Positions 8,475 to 17,200 of a stretch of 64,000 nucleotides of DNA are shown piece after piece. The DNA is from Sphingobacteriaceae bacterium (lineage in GTDB: Bacteria; Bacteroidota; Bacteroidia; B-17B0; Aurantibacillaceae): assembly GCA_016705695.1 (NCBI GenBank), contig JADJLA010000001.1, forward strand, positions 496,001 through 560,000, in the 5' to 3' direction. The notes below the pieces were generated by a model. The model was not told where the DNA came from. It saw only the letters and a list, made by a program, of their open reading frames with translations, and did no database searches. Every line of letters begins with the position of its first letter. Positions within the stretch are counted from its first letter, which is position 1. The position numbers were made by a program, and so were the translations under genes.

Positions 8475-9650
8475 GTGTATAGTAAAATTGTATTAAATAA
8501 AGATAAGGAGCATTCGCTTCAACGTTTTCACCCTTGGATATTTTCGGGAGCAATTAAAGTAAAGGAAGCTAATTTAAAGGATGGGGCTTTAGTGGAGGTT
8601 TATTCTTCTACAAATAAATTCTTAGGCATTGGTTATTATGCCAACGGAAGTATTGCCGTTCGAATCATTTCATTTGAGCAAGTTGCTATTGATGAAACTT
8701 TTTGGATCAACAAGATCAGTAAAGCTTACGAATACCGTAAACAAATTGGTATAGTTAACGAAAATACAAATGTATACCGTTTATTTTTTGGTGAAGGCGA
8801 TGGCGTTCCTGCTTTGATCATCGATAATTATAACGGACATGTAGTTATTCAATCGCACAATATTGGAGTGCATTTACAACGCGAGAACATTGTTGCGGCA
8901 ATTAAAAAAGTTTTAGGGTCTGATCTTAAAACTATTTACGATAAGAGTTCTGAAACTATTTCAGGTAAGAACAATCATAGCGATGTAAAGAATGAGTTTC
9001 TTTTTGGTGATTCAGAAAATACGATCGTAAAAGAAAACGGAGTTCAGTTCTTAGTAGATTGGACCAAGGGACAAAAAACAGGATTTTTTATTGATCAACG
9101 TGATAATAGAAAATTATTAAGTGAATATTCTAAGGGAAAATCAGTATTGAATATATTTTCATACACAGGAGGTTTTTCGGTTTACGCAGCCTTGGCTGGT
9201 GCAAAAGAAGTTCATTCGGTGGATGTTAGCGCCCCGGCGATAGAGATCGGAAATAAGAATATTGAATTGAATGGAGCTAAAAATCACACCTCTTTTGTTG
9301 AAGACACGTTTGATTTTTTCAAAGACAAAAAAGATATGTACGATGTGATCGTTTTGGATCCTCCCGCATTTGCAAAAAGTAGGGATGCAAAACATCAGGC
9401 CATTAACGGATACAAACGCTTAAATGCATTAGCCATGAAGCTCATTAAAAAAGGCGGCATCATTTTTACATTTAGCTGCAGTGGAGTGGTAGATAAATAT
9501 TTGTTCTATAATACCATCACAGCCGCGGCAATTGAAAGCAAACGGAATATTCGCGTATTACATTATTTAAATCAACCTGCCGATCATCCGGTAACGCCGT
9601 ATTTCCCTGAGGGTGAATACTTAAAAGGCATGGTTTTATGGGTGGAGTAA
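8475..9650 (+). CDS. RlmI-type 23S rRNA (cytosine-C5) methyltransferase
   Basis: A 391-residue SAM-dependent RNA methyltransferase of the RlmI/YccW family, which methylates a cytosine in 23S rRNA. A PUA-like RNA-binding domain covers about residues 1-75 (HPWIFSGAIK), then an EEHEE-like middle region. The Rossmann methyltransferase domain carries GQKTGFFIDQRDNR, the SAM loop NIFSYTGGFSVYAA, the catalytic-region VLDPPAFAKS and a FSCSG block. The start codon is GTG. It aligns with the usual N-terminus of the family, and a -7 promoter box ends 4 nt upstream, so no upstream start is possible within the transcript. Confidence 0.88.
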   Translation: MYSKIVLNKDKEHSLQRFHPWIFSGAIKVKEANLKDGALVEVYSSTNKFLGIGYYANGSIAVRIISFEQVAIDETFWINKISKAYEYRKQIGIVNENTNVYRLFFGEGDGVPALIIDNYNGHVVIQSHNIGVHLQRENIVAAIKKVLGSDLKTIYDKSSETISGKNNHSDVKNEFLFGDSENTIVKENGVQFLVDWTKGQKTGFFIDQRDNRKLLSEYSKGKSVLNIFSYTGGFSVYAALAGAKEVHSVDVSAPAIEIGNKNIELNGAKNHTSFVEDTFDFFKDKKDMYDVIVLDPPAFAKSRDAKHQAINGYKRLNALAMKLIKKGGIIFTFSCSGVVDKYLFYNTITAAAIESKRNIRVLHYLNQPADHPVTPYFPEGEYLKGMVLWVE

Positions 9651-9654
9651 AGGT

Positions 9655-9685
9655 TTTGCTTACTCGCTTCTAATCATTAAATTTG
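9655..9685 (+). promoter_or_regulatory. Promoter of the biotin operon
   Basis: TTTG at 9655-9658, 19 nt, then TAAATTTG at 9678-9685: both elements match the Bacteroidota sigma consensus exactly. It starts 4 nt after the upstream stop codon and places the transcription start near 9690, about 14 nt before the bioB ATG. A 6-bp inverted repeat (GAGTAA / TTACTC, 9646-9666) surrounds the -33 box; whether this is an operator is unknown. Confidence 0.75.
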
Positions 9686-9703
9686 TTTCAAATAACCCTT
9701 CAC

Positions 9704-10684
9704 ATGATAAAGGACTGGACCAAAGAAGAAATACTTGAAGTTTACAACACCCCTTTAATGGAGCTTATTTATCGCGCTTCAGAAGTGCATAAAAAGCATC
9801 ACAAAGTTGGCGAAGTTCAGGTAAGTTCATTGCTTTCTATTAAAACCGGTGGTTGTCCCGAAGATTGTTCGTATTGTCCGCAAGCCGCGCGTTACCATAC
9901 CGAAGTTAAAGTTCAAAAACTAATGAGTGTTGACGAAATCAATGTTGCGGCTGATAACGCAAAATCAGGTGGCGCAAGTCGCATGTGTTTAGGTGCAGCA
10001 TGGAGAGAAGTTCGCGATAACAAAGATTTTGATAAAGTGTTGGATATGGTAAAAACCATTAACAGCAAAGGCATGGAAGTTTGTGCAACTCTGGGCATGG
10101 TTACTGAAGAGCAAGCAAAAAAATTAGCCGAAGCAGGATTGTATGCCTACAATCACAATTTAGATACATCAGAAGAAAATTATAACAACATTATTTCTAC
10201 CCGCACTTACGATGATCGTTTAAACACCTTAAAAAATGTTCGCAAAGCGGGACTAACTGTTTGTTCAGGTGGAATTATTGGTATGGGAGAAACAGCGCAA
10301 GATAGAGTAGGGATGTTGTACACATTGAGTTTATTACGTCCATTACCCGAAAGCGTTCCCATCAATGCCTTAGTTGCTGTTGAAGGAACTCCATTAGAAG
10401 ATCAACCACCCGTTCCAATTTGGGATATGGTGCGTATGATAGCAACCGCCCGAATTGTTATTCCAACAACTGCTGTGCGTTTAAGTGCAGGTCGCATGAG
10501 CATGAGCATGGAAGGTCAAGCCTTATGTTTTATGGCTGGCGCTAATTCAATATTTGCGGGCGATAAATTATTAACTACTCCAAACCCACGTTATAATCAG
10601 GATATGCAAATGTTTGAGATCTTAGGATTGAAACCAAAAAAGGCTTATGCTGATGTGCGAATTGAAGAATCTGTTAATCCGTAA
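9704..10684 (+). CDS. bioB: Biotin synthase BioB
   Basis: Radical-SAM enzyme that inserts sulfur into dethiobiotin to give biotin, the last step of the pathway. The CxxxCxxC cluster motif (GGCPEDCSYC, Cys near residues 51, 55 and 58) binds the 4Fe-4S cluster, and later blocks (YNHNLDTS, CSGGIIGMGET, NALVAVEGTPL) are typical BioB. I take the ATG at 9704 (326 residues): an in-frame TTG at 9683 lies inside the promoter's -7 box and cannot be translated. First gene of bioB-F-D-A; its stop overlaps the bioF start by 1 nt (TAATG). Confidence 0.95.
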   Translation: MIKDWTKEEILEVYNTPLMELIYRASEVHKKHHKVGEVQVSSLLSIKTGGCPEDCSYCPQAARYHTEVKVQKLMSVDEINVAADNAKSGGASRMCLGAAWREVRDNKDFDKVLDMVKTINSKGMEVCATLGMVTEEQAKKLAEAGLYAYNHNLDTSEENYNNIISTRTYDDRLNTLKNVRKAGLTVCSGGIIGMGETAQDRVGMLYTLSLLRPLPESVPINALVAVEGTPLEDQPPVPIWDMVRMIATARIVIPTTAVRLSAGRMSMSMEGQALCFMAGANSIFAGDKLLTTPNPRYNQDMQMFEILGLKPKKAYADVRIEESVNP

Positions 10685-11772
10685 TGGGTAAAGATCCGGC
10701 AAACATCCAGAATGCACTAAAATTAAGGCAGGAAAATAAACTGCTTCGAACACTTTCTAAGAACTTTTCAGGAACAGATTTTATTAGCAATGATTATTTA
10801 GGATTTTCCAAACTTGGTCTGTTAGCAAAGAATAGTTCTAACGCATCGGGTTCAGGCGGTTCGCGTTTAATAAGCGGTAATTCAGATTTTATTGAAGAGA
10901 CAGAAAAAAAGATCGCCACATTTCATAAAGGAGAAAGCGCTTTGATATTTAATTCCGGTTATGATGCCAATGTGGGATTATTTTCTTGCGTTCCTCAGAA
11001 GAATGATGTAGTGATCATGGATGAATTGATCCACGCCTCTATTTATGATGGCGTGCGATTGAGCTATGCTAAACATTATAAATTCAAACATAATAATGTA
11101 GATGATCTAAAAGATCTGCTGCATAGGCATCATACAAGTTTTGAGAATGTGTTTGTGGCTGTAGAAAGTGTTTACTCTATGGATGGTGATGAAGCGCCAT
11201 TGAAAGAGATAATTGAGTTAAAGGAACAATATAAAAATGTTTTTTTAATTGTAGACGAGGCACATGCCATTGGTGTTTTTGGAAAGGGGTTGTGTGCAGG
11301 TGTAGAGGATAAATGTTTTGCAAGAGTATACACTTACGGAAAAGCAATGGGTTGTCATGGCGCTGCTATAGTTGGAAGTAATGAATTAAGAAATTATTTG
11401 ATCAATTTTGCGCGATCATTTATTTATACGACGGCTTTGCCCGATCATGCTATCGCAAATATCTCAATAGCTTACGATCTTTTAAAAGAAAACAAACAGC
11501 AACCATTGCTTCGTGCAAATATCGATCACTTCCTCGAAAAGGTAAAGGAGATCCCTTCGTTCATTAAAAGCAGAAGCGCTATTCAATGCATGGTTTTAAA
11601 TAGCAATGAAAAAGCTACAGAAATAGAGGATAAATTAAAAAAGAAGAATATTTTAAGTAAAGCGGTTAAAAGTCCTACCGTAAAGGAGGGTAGTGAGCGT
11701 ATCCGTTTTTGTTTACATGCTTACAATACAAAAAAAGAAATTGATACATTAGTAAAGATCTTAAAAGGGTAA
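10684..11772 (+). CDS. bioF: 8-amino-7-oxononanoate synthase BioF
   Basis: PLP-dependent alpha-oxoamine synthase condensing pimeloyl-ACP with alanine in biotin synthesis. The 362 residues include FISNDYLGF and GSGGSRLISG at the N-terminal side, VDEAHAIGVFG, and the PLP-binding lysine in YTYGKAMGCHG (Lys near 220). It is slightly shorter than E. coli BioF (384). It overlaps bioB and bioD by 1 nt each, so the operon is translationally linked. Confidence 0.93.
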   Translation: MGKDPANIQNALKLRQENKLLRTLSKNFSGTDFISNDYLGFSKLGLLAKNSSNASGSGGSRLISGNSDFIEETEKKIATFHKGESALIFNSGYDANVGLFSCVPQKNDVVIMDELIHASIYDGVRLSYAKHYKFKHNNVDDLKDLLHRHHTSFENVFVAVESVYSMDGDEAPLKEIIELKEQYKNVFLIVDEAHAIGVFGKGLCAGVEDKCFARVYTYGKAMGCHGAAIVGSNELRNYLINFARSFIYTTALPDHAIANISIAYDLLKENKQQPLLRANIDHFLEKVKEIPSFIKSRSAIQCMVLNSNEKATEIEDKLKKKNILSKAVKSPTVKEGSERIRFCLHAYNTKKEIDTLVKILKG

Positions 11773-12392
11773 TGAAACGGTATTTTATAACAGGAATTGA
11801 TACCAATGTTGGTAAAACGGTTGTATCGGCAATTTTGGTCGAAGCTTTGCAGGCCGATTACTGGAAACCTATTCAGTGTGGGATAACTGATGGAATGGAT
11901 GTGAATGAAGTGCGAAAACTTATTTCAAATTCAAAAACACAAGTACATTCTGAAGCGTATGTGTTTGCAGCTCCTGTTTCCCCTCATTTGGCTGCTGCTA
12001 TAGAAAGTAAGAAAATTGAAATGAAGAGCATCGTTCTTCCGTCTACAACAAATAACTTAATTATTGAGGGAGCAGGAGGGATGATGGTTCCGTTAAGTAA
12101 GAATAATTATGTGATCCAACTCGCCAGAGAATTAGATGCTGAAGTTATTTTGGTGGTGAGAAATTATATTGGTTGTATCAATCATTCTTTATTGTCGATC
12201 GATTATTTATTGCGAAACAAATACAAAATAAAAGGGATGATCTTAAATGGGAATTTTGATCCTTTGGTGGAGCAAGTGATCACAACGTATTCCGATATCC
12301 CTGTTTTAGCAAAATTTCCGGAGCAAGGAGCTATTGATAAAGTTAAGATCAGTGAATTGGCTTCATTAGTAAAAAAGGAATTATTCATATGA
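11772..12392 (+). CDS. bioD: Dethiobiotin synthetase BioD
   Basis: ATP-dependent carboxylase closing the ureido ring of dethiobiotin. The P-loop ITGIDTNVGKTVVS starts near residue 6, and the acidic/glycine-rich LIIEGAGGMMVPL block near residue 98 is the family substrate/nucleotide motif. Length (206 residues) is close to the usual 220-240. It overlaps bioF by 1 nt and bioA by 4 nt. Confidence 0.93.
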   Translation: MKRYFITGIDTNVGKTVVSAILVEALQADYWKPIQCGITDGMDVNEVRKLISNSKTQVHSEAYVFAAPVSPHLAAAIESKKIEMKSIVLPSTTNNLIIEGAGGMMVPLSKNNYVIQLARELDAEVILVVRNYIGCINHSLLSIDYLLRNKYKIKGMILNGNFDPLVEQVITTYSDIPVLAKFPEQGAIDKVKISELASLVKKELFI

Positions 12393-13657
12393 ATTGGAGC
12401 GAAAGGGATAAAAAACACATTTGGCATCCGTTCACTCATTTAAAAACGGCTGTTGATCCAATTCGCATTACAAAAGCAGAAGGACTTTATTTATACGACG
12501 ATAAGGGCAGCAAGATAATGGACGCCATTTCGAGTTGGTGGGTAAATTTACACGGACACTCACATCCATACATCTCCAAAAAAGTAAGTGAGCAGTTATT
12601 TTCGTTCGAACATATTCCTTTTGCCGATTTTACGCATCAACCGGCCATTGAATTAGCCGAGCGTTTATTAGGACATCTACCAAATAACCAATCTAAGATA
12701 TTTTATTCTGATAATGGCTCAACAGCGGTAGAAGTGGCATTAAAAATGACGCTTCAGTATTGGCATAATAAAGGCGAACCAAAAAACACATTCATAGCTT
12801 TAGAAAACGCTTATCACGGCGATACATTTGGCGGCATGAGTGTTGGTGCCCGCAATGTATTTAATAGCGCCTTTGAGAATCAATTATTCAATGTGGCGCA
12901 TATTCCAATTCCCACAAAAGAGAACTTAGAACAAATAAAGGAAGTGATCGGTCAATGGAAAGAGAATCATTCTATTGCCGGATTTATTTTTGAACCATTA
13001 GTTCAAGGCGCTGCAGGAATGATGATGTACGATGGAGAAACTTTAGATGAATTGATCGCTTTTTGTAAGCAAAACGAAATTATTACTATTGCCGATGAAG
13101 TAATGACAGGTTTTGGAAGAACAGGAAAGTTTTTCGCGACCGATCATTTAAATAATAAACCTGATATCATTGGCTTGTCAAAGGGATTAACAGGTGGCTA
13201 TTTGCCATTGGGAGTTACTTCTTGCGCGCAATTTATTTATGATGCGTATATAAGTGATGATAAGACAAAAACTTTTTTTCATGGCCATAGTTATACAGCA
13301 AACGCTACAGCTTGCGCGGCAGCATTAGCAAGTTTAGATCTAATGGAAAAAAGGGAAACTTTAGATCAGATCCAAATGATAGAAAAAGAACATTTAAGTT
13401 TTTTAAAGGAGATAAAGGATCATAAAGCTTGCAAGGATATAAGAGTAAAAGGAACCATCTTAGCTATTGAATTAAAAACTGAAGGTGAAACACATTATTT
13501 GAATACTATTTCAGAAAAAATCAATTCATACTTTTTGAATAAAGGAATTTTATTGAGGCCGTTAGGAAATGTATTTTATGTTTTACCGCCCTATTGCATT
13601 ACCAAAGATGAATTGCAATACATTTATAAAAACATCAAGGAGTTTTTGAACCTCTGA
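12389..13657 (+). CDS. bioA: Adenosylmethionine-8-amino-7-oxononanoate aminotransferase BioA
   Basis: Class III PLP aminotransferase that transfers an amino group from SAM to KAPA, giving DAPA. The N-terminal HIWHPFTHLK and AISSWWVNLHGHSHP are hallmark BioA blocks. IADEVMTGFGRTGKFFA and the PLP lysine in IGLSKGLTGG (Lys near 265) follow. 422 residues is typical. It is the last gene of the operon; no bioC, bioH, bioG or bioW is attached, so pimeloyl-ACP must be made by genes elsewhere. The 3' end overlaps the convergent PAP2 gene by 23 nt. Confidence 0.94.
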   Translation: MNWSERDKKHIWHPFTHLKTAVDPIRITKAEGLYLYDDKGSKIMDAISSWWVNLHGHSHPYISKKVSEQLFSFEHIPFADFTHQPAIELAERLLGHLPNNQSKIFYSDNGSTAVEVALKMTLQYWHNKGEPKNTFIALENAYHGDTFGGMSVGARNVFNSAFENQLFNVAHIPIPTKENLEQIKEVIGQWKENHSIAGFIFEPLVQGAAGMMMYDGETLDELIAFCKQNEIITIADEVMTGFGRTGKFFATDHLNNKPDIIGLSKGLTGGYLPLGVTSCAQFIYDAYISDDKTKTFFHGHSYTANATACAAALASLDLMEKRETLDQIQMIEKEHLSFLKEIKDHKACKDIRVKGTILAIELKTEGETHYLNTISEKINSYFLNKGILLRPLGNVFYVLPPYCITKDELQYIYKNIKEFLNL

Positions 13658-14228
13658 TCCATTTATCAATTTGCCAGGTAAGCAAACCGCTGCCAATGCC
13701 AATGATCATTCCTCCTAAAACATCGCTAGGGTAGTGAACACCCAATCGCATGCGCGAATAACCAACCAATCCGGCATACGCATAGGCGGGAACTGCAAAT
13801 TGCCATTTTTTTGTACTTAAAGTTAACGCTGTAGCAGTTGCAAATGCGGCGGTGGTATGTCCGCTCGGAAATGAAAGTGGGCCAACATGTGTTTTTTGTG
13901 TAATATCGTTTGGGTGTGTAACAAACGGACGATCGCGCTTGATAGCAGCTTTTAATCCATAACTTAGTCCATTAGCAAAACTTATTGCAATAGCACTTTT
14001 GTAACCATTACGCATCATTTCATGATCTTTATTAAAGTAGCCATAAGCCCAAATACCACCAACGGTTAAGGGCATTGCAGGATATACTGAAAATGAAACA
14101 CCTTCCATAGTTTTATCCCATATAGGCATGTTTGGTTTGTTACAACTTTTTAAAAAGCGAACTTCTGCGTTTTGCGAGAACGAGTTAAGAGTAATAAGAA
14201 ATGCAAAAAGAAGGTTAAGATTTCTCAT
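13635..14228 (-). CDS. PAP2-family lipid phosphatase
   Basis: A 197-residue exported or membrane-associated acid phosphatase of the PAP2 superfamily. The three-part catalytic signature is complete: KAAIKRDRP, then FPSGHTTAA, then SRMRLGVHYPSDVLGG. An N-terminal signal-like hydrophobic stretch (LLFAFLITLNSFSQ) is followed by a compact core. Such enzymes dephosphorylate phosphatidic acid, PGP or undecaprenyl diphosphate; which one cannot be told. It overlaps the 3' end of tamB by 14 nt on the same strand, suggesting cotranscription. Confidence 0.87.
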   Translation of the reverse strand: MRNLNLLFAFLITLNSFSQNAEVRFLKSCNKPNMPIWDKTMEGVSFSVYPAMPLTVGGIWAYGYFNKDHEMMRNGYKSAIAISFANGLSYGLKAAIKRDRPFVTHPNDITQKTHVGPLSFPSGHTTAAFATATALTLSTKKWQFAVPAYAYAGLVGYSRMRLGVHYPSDVLGGMIIGIGSGLLTWQIDKWIRGSKTP

Positions 14229-17200
14229 CGGGCTTTTTTTCGGTTTGTTTTTTATTTTTCTTTATTTTCTGCAAGTACTTTTTGTAAAGTTCATCCCAAG
14301 TATCAAATTCTTCTCTAAAGAAGAAACCAAGCCCCTGTGTATAAGGTCCGCCCGAGGTTGTTTGTTGTGTCATATCGTTAGTGCGGTTAAAGCCTTTTAA
14401 TTTGTAACGCCCATCTTTACTTAATTTATATTCTACGTTCACGTCACCAATAATATTCTTACTTGATCCGGTGCTAGATCCTGCGCCAAAATTTCCATCC
14501 ACGGTAAGCTTATCATCCAAAAAATTTCGGTTCACATTAACTAGAACTTCATCTGAGTTGTTTTGACTTCCGGGCCTGTAATTAACTCCTACTTGTAGAT
14601 CCTTATCAAAATTTCCAACTAAACCATCCAAAACACCATTTACACGGCTGCTTAGTAATTCACTACCGGTTGAAGCTGCTGCATTACCTGCTGTTACGCC
14701 TCCTCCGCTTGTTCCATAAATTACAGGAGGAATAAAACTCCTAAACAAAAGGAAAGAAAATACTTGCCTGTTGAGTTCAGCTTCATCGGCTAAAACACTG
14801 CTTATTTGCGATCGCACATTATCTGAAATGGTTGGAAATTCTAGCTCAAACGAAATTTCAGGCTTCATCAAGGTATGTTTCATAATTAATTTACACGCTG
14901 CAGGTGTGCGACTTTTATACTGTTGGGCGGCAGTAGGATCTGATATGAATGGTGCGATTGAAGCGCGCTGACGGTAACTCGCGGTAATGTCAATATCTCC
15001 GTTGTAGGGATTACCACTCCAAATAATAGTACTTCCCGGATCAATATCAAATTTTTTGCTGATCACATTTTGCAAACTAAAATTATAGTCCCCACCATTC
15101 ATTATATAATCGCCATACATTTCAAATTTACCAAGTGTATTTATCTTCATTTTAATATCACCATTTCCATAAACGTTTATGGCATCGCCCGATATCTTGT
15201 CAAAAATGATCTGTGTTGTTGCTTCAGGCGTTGCAACAATATTCAGGTCAAGATTAAATCCTGTAAGGTCATGCTTCACTTCGCGTTTTACAGTATCCTT
15301 CTTTACAAATTTTATGAAATCATTTTCGGCTATCTCGGTTGGACCATCTAACGGCAAAATAAATTTGGAGTTCTTTTTAGTGGTTGCCTTTACCTCCATG
15401 TGTATGTCGTTCATAAATCCATACAATCCAACATTTCCTGTGCAATAAACTCGACCATAAAAATCCTTATTCTCGCGCTCGGTGGTATTTAGTGCCAACA
15501 TGTTCTTGAACGAGATATCATAATCGAGCTGCATTTTTTTGAAATTGCTATGGAATAAGTTGCCGTTAATGGTTCCTTGTGGCACCGTTTTAAGTTTCAC
15601 ATTTCTGAGTTGATCGTTAGGGTCAATTTGATCCATTAAAATGTCGCTAAAACGGATCTGATCGGGCATGATTTCTATTTTTCCGTTCATTTTGTAAGTT
15701 ACATTGGTGTAATCAATTTTGATCTCGCTATCGGTCAATTTCAATTCTCCATCTATCAATACTTTATCGGCGTTACCATGGATCTTTCCACCGCCAAATA
15801 CAACTCCTTTTTTAACTGTTAAAATTCCTGCCATTAATGGATTAATAAGTCTTAGGTTAAGCGGATTAGCACTAAAATTAAGATCAATGGTCTCTTCACG
15901 TTTATCAAAATAATAATTTCCTTTAAATGATAGATTTTTCATAACGCCAAATCCAATACCCAAACCTAACGTGGTATATCCATCCATTTGCAAGCGTTGC
16001 TCTTGTGTGATGTAATCCGTTTGCACATGCATCTGACCAATAAGATTGTCGTTGAATTTAAATTTAGTAAGATCGATTATACTATTTAGCGTAACATGTT
16101 TGTCAACATTTTGCAATTTGATCCTCGAATCAAGTTCGCCATTTAGCTTCAAGCCAAATTGTTCTAAGAACGGATTAAATTGGTCTAATACAAGATCGGT
16201 TGTAACAAAATTTAAAGAGTCAGACTTTTTGTTTGACAACGTACCGTTTATGGCAATACTCTGCTCTAAATTCTCAAATTTTAAAGGATTAATAGTGATA
16301 TTTCCGGCACTGTCAATTATTGTTGGATTAGTGGTGGTGAGTTTCCATGTGCTATCCCTTACTTTAACATTCAATTCATTGTATTTGAATAAAGCTTTAT
16401 TATCAGCAAACGAAACCGTGCCGTTGAATTTACCGGAGTTATTTGGTATTTTTTTATCATTCCATTCTAAGTTGTATTTTGTGTCAAGATCTTTGGATAC
16501 AAAATACATGAAGTAATTATTCAAACGTAAACTATCGGCTAATTGAATGTAAGATCCTTTAAATACCAAATTGATCTTTTTATTCTTTGAATACGATTCA
16601 ATGGCATTGTCTTTGAATTTAATGCCCGCTGCTTCTATTAAACTCGACTTTAAGTTAAAGTTGATAAGATTGTTGCCTGCGTCAAAATCTCCAACAACAA
16701 TAGTAGCCGGACTAATCATTAAGCTTGGAACAAACAATTCTTTGATCACATCAAACTTCTTTACAGTTATTTTATATTTAAAGGCGTCTTTATAGATGAT
16801 TTTTCCGGTATTCTTTTTTACAAAGGTTGGATAGTAATCGTGAAGAGTTTGTTTAAAAGCTAAAGGCAGGTCGGAAATATTGAAACGCCCATCAACATCT
16901 ACATTAAAATAATTGGAAGTAAGTTTTATGCTCTTGTCAATTGTTTCTTGCTGAAGCAGTAGGTCAAATGTGCTGATCTTATATGTTTTTATGCTATCCT
17001 TATAAAGTGTATTGTCAAAGTTGATATTCCCAGTTAGGTTATTTACATTATCACCTTTTAAATTGATCAAGATCTGTGTAGAGAACTCTGCAGGAGCCTT
17101 GCTAAAATTCAATTTTTTTAAATTCAATTTGTTTACCGTTGAGATAAAATCCATTTGCGGCACTTTATTGGCGAAGTTGATGTTACCGTTAAAGTCAAAA

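Noticed and set aside
9683..9703. TTG start extending BioB by seven residues
   Set aside because: The TTG is part of the promoter's -7 box, so it is upstream of the transcription start.
16046..16516. 156-codon open frame antisense to tamB
   Set aside because: One of several hydrophobic shadows opposite beta-strand-rich tamB codons; no start context and no recognisable protein.
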